This document shows, one piece after another, positions 54,324 to 64,000 of a DNA stretch of 64,000 nt; the stretch's first letter is position 1, and every line of letters begins with the position of its first letter. A program made the position numbers and the translations under genes. This DNA comes from Hyphomicrobium sp. Its GTDB lineage: Bacteria; Pseudomonadota; Alphaproteobacteria; Rhizobiales; Hyphomicrobiaceae. The DNA lies in NCBI GenBank assembly GCA_022843145.1, contig JALHOF010000005.1, positions 186,001 to 250,000 of the forward strand, written 5' to 3'. Under the pieces are notes generated by a model, which searched no databases, was not told the DNA's origin, and saw only the letters and a list, made by a program, of their open reading frames with translations.

Positions 54324-56861
<2,538 letters not shown>

Positions 56862-56932
56862 TCAGATCGCATTCAGAACATTTTTAGTGTTCAAAGACAG
56901 TGTGTTACAGCAGGCCAACATAAACTGGCGAA

Positions 56933-58087
56933 CTATTGTGTCGTAGCGGTTGCGATCCCGTTGTCGATCTCGAGCAAAAGCGCGTGGCCGGCCATTGCGT
57001 CGAACGCGGAACGATCGTTGCCGGTCATCCAAGCCTGCGCGCCGAGGCGCAGGATTTCGGCGAACAGCGCGGACCGCCGATGGACATCGAGATGCGCGGT
57101 CACTTCGTCCAAAAGCAGGATGGGCGCAGCGCCCTCCTGCCGCTCGGCAACCAGCTCCGCATGTGCCAGCACGAGGCCGAGCAGCAGCGCTTTCTGCTCG
57201 CCGGTCGAGGCCAGACGCGCTGGCGTCGATTTCGGTCCGTGGCCGACGATGAGGTCGGACCGGTGCGGCCCATCGAGCGTGCGGCCGGCAGCGCGGTCCC
57301 TTTCACGCATGGTGCGCAGCGTCCGGACATAGCCATCCTCGACAGCGACGGCGGGATGCGTAGCGAGATCGCGCTCGATGGCGCCGTCGATGGCGACGGT
57401 GCTCCACGGGAACGCAGAATCGGGTTCCCGTGAGCGCCGCGTTTCGATGATGACCGTCAGCGCTGCGACGGCTTCGGCGCGCGCCGCCGCGATGGCGATG
57501 CCCGTCTCGGCCATTTGCAATTCGAACCCTTCGAGCTGCGCGTTGTCGCGTACGCCGTCGGCCAGTAGACGATTGCGCGCCGTCATCGCACGCTCGAAGC
57601 GGCCGGCGATCGTGCGATAGCCAGCGTCGAAACAGAGGATCAACCGATCGAGAAACCGCCGCCGCTCGGCGGCCGGCCCGGTGAACAGCCCGTCCATGGC
57701 GGGCGTCACCCACACCATCTCGACGTAGTCCGCGAGAATACCGGAACTTGATTGCTGCTGGCCATCGATGCGGACCTGGCGGCTCGCGCCGGTCTGCCCG
57801 GCGACAATGCCAGTGCCAATGTCTACCGCACCATGGAGCGTGTGGGTCCGCGCCGCGACGGCCCAGCCTCCCGCGCCGTCGGCACGCGCCAGCTCGGAGA
57901 ACGGCGCACGCCGCAAGCCTTGTCCGGGAGCGAGCAGCGAGATCGCCTCGAGGAGATTGGTTTTCCCAGCGCCATTCGAGCCGACGAGCACAACCGGCTG
58001 AGGTCCAGCCTCGACCGTCAGCACCGGATAACTGCGAAAATCTGTGAGCGTGGCGCGCTCTATCCAGATGCGGCGATCGTCAGTCAT
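56933..58087 (-). CDS. recF: DNA replication and repair protein RecF
   Basis: A 384-residue SMC-like ATPase that loads RecA at gaps. The Walker A is VLVGSNGAGKTNLLEAISLL, then the family's LAPGQGLRRA. The signature region is LASTGEQKALLLGLVLAHA and Walker B is ILLLDEVTAHLD. It starts at ATG 58087, 66 bases after dnaN, and is co-oriented with dnaA, dnaN and gyrB. Confidence 0.96.
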   Translation of the reverse strand: MTDDRRIWIERATLTDFRSYPVLTVEAGPQPVVLVGSNGAGKTNLLEAISLLAPGQGLRRAPFSELARADGAGGWAVAARTHTLHGAVDIGTGIVAGQTGASRQVRIDGQQQSSSGILADYVEMVWVTPAMDGLFTGPAAERRRFLDRLILCFDAGYRTIAGRFERAMTARNRLLADGVRDNAQLEGFELQMAETGIAIAAARAEAVAALTVIIETRRSREPDSAFPWSTVAIDGAIERDLATHPAVAVEDGYVRTLRTMRERDRAAGRTLDGPHRSDLIVGHGPKSTPARLASTGEQKALLLGLVLAHAELVAERQEGAAPILLLDEVTAHLDVHRRSALFAEILRLGAQAWMTGNDRSAFDAMAGHALLLEIDNGIATATTQ

Positions 58088-58153
58088 GACACGCCGCCTC
58101 GACGGCCGGGGCGCGGCTTCGACATCGAGCGGCGATCATCGTGGGTGATGACG

Positions 58154-59272
58154 TCACACCCGCATCGGCATGAGAACATAGAGAGCGCTGTCGTCGCTCG
58201 CGTCCTTGACCATCGTCGGCGACCCGGCGTCGGCGAGCAGGAAGCGTGCTTCCTCGCCCTCGAGCTGGCCTGCGATATCGAGCAGATATCGGGCGTTGAA
58301 GCCGATCTCCAGCGGGGCAGCCGAATACTCGACGCCGATCTCCTCGGTCGCACTCCCGCCTTCCGGGTTGTTGACCGACAGCACGAGCTTGTCCTTGGCG
58401 ATCGTCAACTTGACGGCGCGGCCACGTTCGCTGGCGATCGTCGACACGCGGTCGACGGCGCTCATGAATTCGGAGTTTGTGACCTTGAGCGACTTGTCGT
58501 TGCCCTGCGGAATGACGCGTCCGTAGTCGGGGAAGGTACCGTCGATGAGCTTCGACGTCAGCGTCACGGTTCCGATCTCGAAGCGGATCTTGGCCTGACT
58601 GACGCCGACCTTCACGGCGGCCGCACTGTCCTCGATCAGCCGCTGCAGTTCGTGCACCGTCTTCCTCGGTACGATAACCCCCGGCATGCCGTCCGCACCC
58701 ATCGGCAGCGGAAGCTCGACCTGAGCGAGGCGATGACCGTCGGTGGCGACGGCGCGCAGCACCGGCTTGGCGGCTGATTGTGCCATGTGCAGGTAGATGC
58801 CGTTGAGGTAGTAGCGCGTCTCTTCGGTGGAGATCGCAAACCGCGTCTTGTCGATGAGCCGCTTCAAGTCGGCGGCGGCGATCTCGAACTCGTGCGTCAT
58901 CTCTCCCGCGGCGAGGTCGGGGAAATCATCGGCCGTAAGCGTCTGCAGACTGAAGCGCGCCTGGCCTGCTGTAATCGACAGCCGCTCCTTCTCGGCATCG
59001 CGCTTGATCTCGACCTCGGCGCCATCCGGCAACTTGCGGACGATGTCGTGCAGCATATGAGCAGGCACCGTCACGGCGCCCGGCTGGCCGACCTCCGCCG
59101 GCACGGCCTCGATCACTTCGCGCTCGAGGTCGGTCGCCTTGAACTCCAGCGCGCCGGACGCGGCCTTGAGCAGGACGTTGGACAGGATCGGGATCGTGGT
59201 CCGGCGCTCCACGACACTCGTTACGTGTCCGAGGGCGCGCAACAATTCACTGCGTTCGATGACAAGCCGCAT
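58154..59272 (-). CDS. dnaN: DNA polymerase III beta subunit (sliding clamp)
   Basis: A 372-residue clamp that tethers the polymerase to DNA. It begins MRLVIERSELLRALGHVTSV and ends SALYVLMPMRV, the conserved C-terminus that packs on the partner-binding pocket. The three repeated domains are visible, with FKATDLEREV, ATDGHRLAQVELPL and FNARYLLDIAGQLEG. AGGAAAACC precedes the ATG at 59272; the frame is open further upstream but the family begins here. Confidence 0.97.
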   Translation of the reverse strand: MRLVIERSELLRALGHVTSVVERRTTIPILSNVLLKAASGALEFKATDLEREVIEAVPAEVGQPGAVTVPAHMLHDIVRKLPDGAEVEIKRDAEKERLSITAGQARFSLQTLTADDFPDLAAGEMTHEFEIAAADLKRLIDKTRFAISTEETRYYLNGIYLHMAQSAAKPVLRAVATDGHRLAQVELPLPMGADGMPGVIVPRKTVHELQRLIEDSAAAVKVGVSQAKIRFEIGTVTLTSKLIDGTFPDYGRVIPQGNDKSLKVTNSEFMSAVDRVSTIASERGRAVKLTIAKDKLVLSVNNPEGGSATEEIGVEYSAAPLEIGFNARYLLDIAGQLEGEEARFLLADAGSPTMVKDASDDSALYVLMPMRV

Positions 59273-59586
59273 GGTTTTCCTCGGCGTCCAAATGAAGTCG
59301 CGGCTCTGATCGGGCCGCGGGTCCGGCGCGTCAAGCACCGGAAGGAGGTGGGCAGGCAAGTGTGTCCCGATTCGCATCCGAGATTCGTTCGGGACGCGCA
59401 CTTGAACCGACAACGCGGCTGTTTTCAAGGGGCGCGGCATGTGCAAGACGGCCAAAATCAGCCAATAACGGGCGTGAGCCGCAACAAATTCGGGAGCGGC
59501 GCCTCTCAGCACCGCCCCCGCCCCGCTATCCTGCAGCCTCCAGTTGCCCCCTCGGGCCGCAGGTAATCCCTCTCAGGAACTCCAGC
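59273..59586. other. dnaA-dnaN intergenic region
   Basis: 314 bp with no supported gene. It should hold the dnaN promoter. I found no DnaA box and no clear terminator after dnaA. Confidence 0.4.
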
Positions 59587-61158
59587 TCAATGATTGAGCA
59601 GCTTTTTCAGTTCCTCGATTTCATCACGTAGCCGCGGATTGCCGGTAATCTCGCCTTCGATCTTGCGGATAGCGTGCAAAACTGTGGTGTGATCGCGATT
59701 GCCGAACCTGCGACCGATCTCGGGCAGTGATCGCGCGGTCAACTGCTTGGCGAGGTACATGCCGATCTGGCGCGGCCAGACGACCGAGCGATGCCGGCGC
59801 TGCGACAGCAGGTCCCCCTTCGACACGCCGAAATGCCGCGACACGATGCGCAGGATGTCTTCGATCTTGATACGGCGGGGTTCCATGCCCTGCACGAGAT
59901 CGCGGATCACCGTCTCGGCGATGTCGAGCGTGATCGGCGTGCGCATGTACTGCCAATTGGCATGAAGCCGCGTGACCGCGCCTTCGAGTTCACGCCCATT
60001 CTCGGTCAAACGATCGGCCAAGAGGTCGAGCACGTCACGGCCGAGCTCGAACGTCGGATCCATGGCGCGTTTATCGGCGAGCCGGCGCTCCAGCACGCGC
60101 AAACGCAGTTCGTGATCGAGCGATCCAATCTCGGAGACAAGACCACGCTGCAAACGCGACCGCATCCGCTCGTTGAGCCGGTCGATGTGGTTCGGCGCGC
60201 GAGCCGATGCCACCACCACCTGACGCCCGCCATCGAGCAGCGCGTTGATGATGTGGTCGAATTCCTGCTCGGTCCGCTCGCCCTGCATGAACTCTAGATC
60301 GTCGATGAGCAGCAGGTTGATGGCGCGGAACTTCTCTTTGAAGGACAGCGGATCCTGACTGCGCAGCGCCTCGACGAATTGATAGCGGAAGCGCTCGGCG
60401 GTCAGATACAGCACCTGCGCCTGTGGCGCGCGACGCTTCACTTCCCAGGCGATGGCGTGCAGCAAGTGCGTCTTGCCGAGGCCGACCGCTGAATGGATGT
60501 ACAGCGGATTGAAGCCCGGCGTGCCGTTGAGCAACGTCTCGGCAACCTGCGTCGCGCCGGCATGCGCCATCCGGTTCGAAGTGCCGACCACGAAGCTGTC
60601 GAAGGTGTAGCGCGGGTCGAGCGGCGAGCCCTCGAAACCGCCGACGCCGGTGCGGCCGGCCGGATTGGGGAGTGCCGCAGCGGCGCCCGAGCGCGGGCCC
60701 GTCGGCTCGATCGGCTGCGGCAGTGCTTGTGCCGCGGCGGACGGAGGATCGCGGTCGTCGCGGCCGGTCGTTCCATTCGTGACTTGCGCCGTTGAGCGAT
60801 TTGATGGAGCCGACGGCTGGCGCCAAGACACCTCGACACGTTCCGCTCCCTTGAATTCGGCTGCGCAGCAGGCGAGCAACTGGTCGGAATAGTGCGATTG
60901 GATCCACTTGCGCAGGAACTGAACCGGCACCGAGGTCCGCACCGTAGTACCGTCGAAGCTGTCGAAATCGAGCGTCGCGAACCAGCTCGAATAGATGTCG
61001 TCGCCCAGCGTGGCGCGCAGCATCGCACGCGCCTTCGCGCCACGGCCTTCCATGGACTGCATTTCGGCAGGCGCCGTGGCAGATGCCGCGTCTGGTTTGC
61101 GCGTCTCGGCCCCGCGTGAGGAAGCCGGAATCGGAGAATGAGCGTTGAGAGACTGCAT
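59587..61158 (-). CDS. dnaA: Chromosomal replication initiator DnaA
   Basis: A 523-residue AAA+ initiator. Domain I is in the first 120 residues (SWFATLDFDSFDGTTVRTSVP), followed by a variable linker of about 90 residues rich in Pro, Ala and Gly. The AAA domain starts at YTFDSFVVGTSNRMAHA, with Walker A AVGLGKTHLL and Walker B LLLIDDLEFMQG. Domain IV has the DnaA-box-binding signature RDHTTVLHAIRKIE. I chose ATG 61158, which follows GGGG; the frame is open to 61263. The 1.2-kb region upstream contains cell-cycle sites. Confidence 0.97.
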   Translation of the reverse strand: MQSLNAHSPIPASSRGAETRKPDAASATAPAEMQSMEGRGAKARAMLRATLGDDIYSSWFATLDFDSFDGTTVRTSVPVQFLRKWIQSHYSDQLLACCAAEFKGAERVEVSWRQPSAPSNRSTAQVTNGTTGRDDRDPPSAAAQALPQPIEPTGPRSGAAAALPNPAGRTGVGGFEGSPLDPRYTFDSFVVGTSNRMAHAGATQVAETLLNGTPGFNPLYIHSAVGLGKTHLLHAIAWEVKRRAPQAQVLYLTAERFRYQFVEALRSQDPLSFKEKFRAINLLLIDDLEFMQGERTEQEFDHIINALLDGGRQVVVASARAPNHIDRLNERMRSRLQRGLVSEIGSLDHELRLRVLERRLADKRAMDPTFELGRDVLDLLADRLTENGRELEGAVTRLHANWQYMRTPITLDIAETVIRDLVQGMEPRRIKIEDILRIVSRHFGVSKGDLLSQRRHRSVVWPRQIGMYLAKQLTARSLPEIGRRFGNRDHTTVLHAIRKIEGEITGNPRLRDEIEELKKLLNH

Positions 61159-61867
61159 GATCGTTACCCCGCTACTTGAATTCGATTGAATTTGGCCTCG
61201 ATCGAAACCGGCAAACGACATGCGACGCCGTCCGCCATCGCGGACGCGCTCACACGCGAACACCAGTGGAAAAGGAATGCGTTACGCTGCATCCCAAGGG
61301 CCTGCCGCTGCAACCGAGCCCGGCTTGACCCTTTTCACGCCGGACGGTCGCATCGCAGCGACGCCCGGCCCGGAAGACAGGTCTCAGCCGAGACCTGATC
61401 CGGTCGTGGCGGCCACAGAAGGTGGCGCGCTGTGCAGCCCAAACGCACTTTTGCGATCGGGCACCGCGATCGACGCTGCCGCCGCACCGGGACGCGCCCT
61501 CGAGCGCCCGGACAGAAGCAATCGACCGTGGATTTGCATGGCGGACGGGCTGACCCGATCCGCCGATCCGATGCGCGATATGGTCTCCGCAGACCGCTCC
61601 CGCACATCGCGAGCGCTGATCGACCTGGTCCGCACCAAGGACGATACAGTCTCATGTCGGCTCCTCGGACTTTCCGGCGCGACACCGCCGAAACGTCGTT
61701 GGATACCAAGGTTATACATAGACCCCACTGCTACCCTCCAGACAAGAGCGCGACAGACGAACCCTCATCGGCCCAAGGTTGCCCTCTGACCATCCATCTG
61801 TCGTGCCCATGGATCTGAAGTACCAACCAATAATAAAATTGGCCGATACTCAAATTGACAACTAAAC

Positions 61868-61993
61868 ATGACGAAGCGCCGGCACGAACGACCTAGAGTT
61901 GCTCTGGCGTTACTGGCAGGCGTTACGCTCGTCGTTACTGTTTACGCTCTGGCGGTCGACATCCGCGACCGGCAGAAGTTAACTACTCTTTAA
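61868..61993 (+). CDS. Possible small membrane peptide (41 aa)
   Basis: An ATG-started frame encodes a basic N-terminus MTKRRHERPRVA, a hydrophobic helix (LALLAGVTLVVTVYALAV) and a charged end (DIRDRQKLTTL). The pattern is that of a single-pass membrane peptide, but there is no ribosome site and the frame overlaps the CGTTAC repeats and ends inside the CtrA box. It may be chance. Confidence 0.25.
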   Translation: MTKRRHERPRVALALLAGVTLVVTVYALAVDIRDRQKLTTL

Positions 61994-61994
61994 C
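61979..61994. promoter_or_regulatory. Perfect CtrA-binding box
   Basis: The sequence TTAACTACTCTTTAAC is TTAA-N7-TTAAC, the complete consensus for the alphaproteobacterial master regulator CtrA. It lies about 820 bases upstream of dnaA and 380 bases from rpsT. In Caulobacter such boxes repress the origin and control cell-cycle genes. Confidence 0.7.
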
Positions 61995-62056
61995 AGCCTT
62001 TGGCGCAACCCCGGCGCGGCGTGAGAAAAGTCCAAGCGTGGCCCCCGCGAGCGAGC

Positions 62057-62320
62057 GATTCCGGCCCGAGTCCCGCCCACAACCCCGGTGGATAACCCCC
62101 CTGAGTCCGAAGCGCTTTTCCCCAGCCCTGAACAGGGTGCAAAAAGCAAAACGGCGCCCAGTCTCTGAGCGCCGTTCAGGAGTATTTTTTGGTTGCGATC
62201 GAACTTTGCTTCGAGTCTCGCGGACGGCTAACGCTCCACCCTCGATGAACAGTTTATCCCTGGAATCCGAGGCTTAAACACGTTCAGAAATTGTGCGGGT
62301 GCGAGGGTGACGAGGGATTC
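62057..62320. promoter_or_regulatory. Cluster of six GANTC (CcrM methylation) sites
   Basis: GANTC occurs at 62057, 62068, 62103, 62213, 62263 and 62316: six sites in 264 bases, where about one is expected by chance. Alphaproteobacterial CcrM methylates GANTC and GcrA, encoded in this window, reads the mark. Confidence 0.65.
62134..62190 (-). terminator. Hairpin with T-rich flanks on both sides, likely terminator of rpsT
   Basis: AACGGCGC (62150-62157) pairs with GCGCCGTT (62169-62176). On the minus strand it is followed by TTTGCTTTTTGC, and on the plus strand a run of Ts lies at 62185-62190. It can stop rpsT transcription about 200 bases after the stop, and perhaps also plus-strand transcripts. 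Confidence 0.6.
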
Positions 62321-62372
62321 CCTGTTGCGAATGTGTCACAATTCGAAGACCCGACGCGCAGACGCACTTTGT

Positions 62373-62642
62373 TCAGGCGGAGGCCATTGCCTTGACGCGC
62401 GCCGTAAGCCTGGAAACCTTTCGGCTTGCTGCCTTTTTCGGCACCACGCCCTTCTGGGCGGTGCGTGCGAGCAGCGGCTCGGCGGTCTTCATCGCTGCGA
62501 GCGCGGCGGACTGATCGCCGGATGCGATCGCTTCTTCGACGCGACGGACCTCGGTCTTGAGAGCAGAGCGGCGCGACTTGTTAATTTCGGTGCGGCGAAC
62601 GGCCTGACGGGCCGCCTTCTTCGCCGACTTGGTATTGGCCAT
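62373..62642 (-). CDS. rpsT: 30S ribosomal protein S20
   Basis: An 89-residue protein that binds 16S rRNA. It begins [17 protein letters not shown] and ends [24 protein letters not shown], both standard for S20. Lys/Arg content is high with two long helices. It lies upstream of dnaA in the same direction, the usual order in many alphaproteobacteria. The start is followed upstream by GAAGGATCC-type sequence giving AAGGAT. Confidence 0.98.
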   Translation of the reverse strand: MANTKSAKKAARQAVRRTEINKSRRSALKTEVRRVEEAIASGDQSAALAAMKTAEPLLARTAQKGVVPKKAASRKVSRLTARVKAMASA

Positions 62643-62833
62643 TCTCGGATCCTTCTCTGGTACGAACCTTGCCTCCCTTAGGATCGAACGGTCTGAAACC
62701 GGCCGACGGGCCTACGGGCGCATAAACACGGATGCCGCCCGGAATTGCCATTCCGAGCGGTCGAAGTGGCCCTCCTATACCGGTCGTCTCGAAACCGGTC
62801 AACGCACATCGGGCGCGCACCAAGGGCAAAACC

Positions 62834-63292
62834 ATGCAGAACTGGCTCCATAACCTCAAGAATGCGTGGCATCCGGCCGGCAACGGCGCCCACGACCCCC
62901 AAGATGCCGACTTGCCGCCGATGCCTTCGGAACGCTCGACGGGGCTCGTCTTCGCAGCGGTTGCGATCATCGTCGCAGTGCTGTTCCGATCAGAGGGCCA
63001 CATCTTCGCGGCATCCTTGGCCATGGCGGCCTGCTTCGCTGGTGTGGCAATCCTTGCCCCGCGTTGGCTCGCGCCCATCAACCGGGCCTGGTTCGCCCTG
63101 GCGCTGCTGCTGAACCGCGTCGTCAGCCCGGTGATTATGTTGGTGCTGTTCGCGGTGCTCATCGTGCCGGCCGGTCTCGCGATGCAGATGCGACGCGACC
63201 CGCTGCGCGCATCCCGAGATCGAGACGCCACGAGCTACTGGATTGATCGGTCCACGACCGCGCGGCCGGGCAGCATGCACGATCAGTTTTGA
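62834..63292 (+). CDS. SxtJ-family membrane protein
   Basis: A 152-residue membrane protein. After a polar N-terminus of about 35 residues there are three or four hydrophobic segments (about 38-52, 57-75, 80-95 and 97-117), with RWLAPINRAWFALALLLNRVVSPVIMLVLFAVLIVPAGLAMQM matching SxtJ proteins that accompany carbamoyltransferases. The last 35 residues include DATSYWIDRS, also a typical SxtJ end. AGGG precedes the ATG at 62834. It is the first gene of a run with the DUF5989 and carbamoyltransferase genes. Confidence 0.82.
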   Translation: MQNWLHNLKNAWHPAGNGAHDPQDADLPPMPSERSTGLVFAAVAIIVAVLFRSEGHIFAASLAMAACFAGVAILAPRWLAPINRAWFALALLLNRVVSPVIMLVLFAVLIVPAGLAMQMRRDPLRASRDRDATSYWIDRSTTARPGSMHDQF

Positions 63293-63430
63293 CGCCTTTC
63301 CGGCCAAGCCGCACACGTCCGTCCAGCGCTGCCTGCTTGGCATTCCGCTTGCTTATTGAAGAACAACATTTTTCGAGCCGTGCCGTCCTTTGGGGCCGCA
63401 CGCGATCCGCTCAAAGAACGGAGGCCATGC

Positions 63431-63583
63431 ATGTTGTCATTGATGTCGGAACTCGGACGCTACATGAGCGCACGCCGCAAGTGGTGGCTGTTCCCGATCA
63501 TCGCCGTGCTGATGCTCGTCGGCGGGCTCCTCGTTCTTGCACAAGGTTCTGCAATCGCCCCATTCATCTACACGGTGTTCTAA
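63431..63583 (+). CDS. DUF5989 (SxtK-like) small membrane protein
   Basis: A 50-residue single-pass membrane protein. MLSLMSELGRYMSARRKWWL is followed by the helix FPIIAVLMLVGGLLVLAQGSAIAPFIYTVF. The ARRKWWL-F-P pattern with a final FIYTLF-like end is characteristic of DUF5989. GGAGG lies six bases before the ATG. Its place between SxtJ and the carbamoyltransferase is conserved in many bacteria. Confidence 0.85.
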   Translation: MLSLMSELGRYMSARRKWWLFPIIAVLMLVGGLLVLAQGSAIAPFIYTVF

Positions 63584-63644
63584 TTCGGGAAATCCCGCAT
63601 CCAATCAGGTCGCCAGCCGGGCGTCCCGTCGTGGAGCATTAGGT

Positions 63645-64000
63645 ATGCGCATCCTCGGAATATCCGCCTATTATCACGACAGTGCCGCCGCACTCATCGT
63701 CGACGGGCGTCCAATCGCCGCCGCGCAGGAGGAGCGTTTCACCCGCAAGAAGCACGATCATCGCTTTCCAGCGAACGCAGTTCGCTATTGCCTCGACGAG
63801 GCAGGTCTGGACCTCGACGATCTCGACCACATTGCGTTCTTCGAGAAGCCGCTGGTCAAGTTCGAGCGGCTCCTGGAGACGTACCTCGCCAACGCACCGC
63901 GGGGATTTCGCTCCTTCAAGACCGCCATGCCGGTTTGGTTGAAGGACAAGCTGTTCCAGAAGCGCAATCTCGAGACCGCTCTGCGGCCGTTCTCGCGTTC
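63645..64000 (+). CDS. Carbamoyltransferase (NodU/CmcH/SxtI family), N-terminal part
   Basis: The first 118 residues of an enzyme that transfers a carbamoyl group from carbamoyl phosphate to a small-molecule or sugar hydroxyl. It begins MRILGISAYYHDSAAALIVDG and continues with AAQEERFTRKKHDHRFPANAV, the ASKHA-fold N-terminal motif of this family with the catalytic His. The frame remains open at the window end. GGAG precedes the ATG. The acceptor substrate is unknown. It completes the SxtJ-DUF5989-carbamoyltransferase module. Confidence 0.92.
   Translation, partial: MRILGISAYYHDSAAALIVDGRPIAAAQEERFTRKKHDHRFPANAVRYCLDEAGLDLDDLDHIAFFEKPLVKFERLLETYLANAPRGFRSFKTAMPVWLKDKLFQKRNLETALRPFSR

Larger units (their letters stand above)
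61159..62372. other. Long intergenic region between dnaA and rpsT; candidate origin or cell-cycle control region
   Basis: About 1.2 kb without a conserved gene, the longest such stretch in the window, containing a relatively AT-rich segment at 61815-61880, a perfect CtrA box at 61979, a DnaA-box-like TTATCCACC on the minus strand at 62087-62095, GTTATACAT near 61710, four CGTTAC/GTTTAC repeats at 61908-61945 and six GANTC sites at 62057-62320. Arginine-rich frames at 61220-61818 look like chance open frames. Known alphaproteobacterial origins often lie elsewhere (beside hemE or parAB), so origin function is only a possibility. Confidence 0.5.

Noticed and set aside
56870-56905. GAACA-N7-TGTTC inverted repeat between gyrB and recF, considered as a LexA site
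   Set aside because: The alphaproteobacterial LexA motif is a direct repeat GTTC-N7-GTTC (or GAAC-N7-GAAC); this is an inverted pair with other spacing.
61220-61818. Overlapping open frames upstream of dnaA (up to 189 residues)
   Set aside because: Arg/Pro/Ser-rich products without domains, no ribosome site, and mutually overlapping on both strands; typical of chance frames in GC-rich DNA.

Overview
The window is chromosomal DNA from a GC-rich alphaproteobacterium, most likely of the order Hyphomicrobiales (Rhizobiales). The signs are a GcrA cell-cycle regulator, a MbfA-type iron exporter with an Irr-box-like operator, an ActR/ActS (RegA/RegB) redox pair beside SenC, MmcB, the large alphaproteobacterial forms of PstA and PstC, and a dnaA-dnaN-recF-gyrB block next to rpsT. 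The genus cannot be fixed from the sequence alone. No phage, insertion sequence, CRISPR array, rRNA or tRNA was seen.

Layout. 1-6 kb: the end of spermidine synthase, mbfA, an M15-type peptidase, glutaryl-CoA dehydrogenase, small membrane proteins, an FMN-binding PPOX protein and a PcfJ-like protein. 6-15 kb: an Mrp/ApbC Fe-S carrier fused to a DUF971 domain, TRAP permeases (dctQM) with the matching dctP about 3 kb away on the other strand, a BNR-repeat protein overlapping a MoaD-like protein ending in Gly-Gly, a DUF3365 haem protein and a MAPEG protein. 15-20 kb: a formate dehydrogenase/molybdenum cofactor cluster (fdhD, a small gene, mobA, mobB), a catalytically dead subtilisin-like secreted protein and a DUF3305 protein. 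20-25 kb: hslO, argF and argD, then gcrA. 25-34 kb: a complete phosphate regulon in the order phoR-pstS-pstC-pstA-pstB-phoU-phoB with a Pho box before pstS, and a divergent PPK2 polyphosphate kinase.

34-43 kb: a membrane-tethered receiver-like protein, a Tad-domain protein, a type I periplasmic binding protein fused to a pentameric ligand-gated ion channel, a secreted pentapeptide-repeat protein, and a LonB/YcbZ-type protease translationally coupled to a Usp-like protein. 43-49 kb: mmcB, regA/actR, regB/actS, the divergent senC, an intracellular PHB depolymerase (phaZ) and a YgjP-type metallopeptidase. 49-54 kb: a class A penicillin-binding protein and two unrecognised membrane proteins. 54-63 kb: gyrB, recF, dnaN and dnaA, a 1.2-kb intergenic region carrying a perfect CtrA box, a DnaA-box-like site and a cluster of GANTC sites, then rpsT. 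The window closes with the start of a SxtJ / DUF5989 / carbamoyltransferase module.

The items most worth following up are the binding-protein/ion-channel fusion at 36130-38355, the candidate origin or cell-cycle control region at 61.2-62.4 kb, the BNR/ubiquitin-like pair, the subtilisin-like pseudoenzyme and the short hairpin leader of argD.
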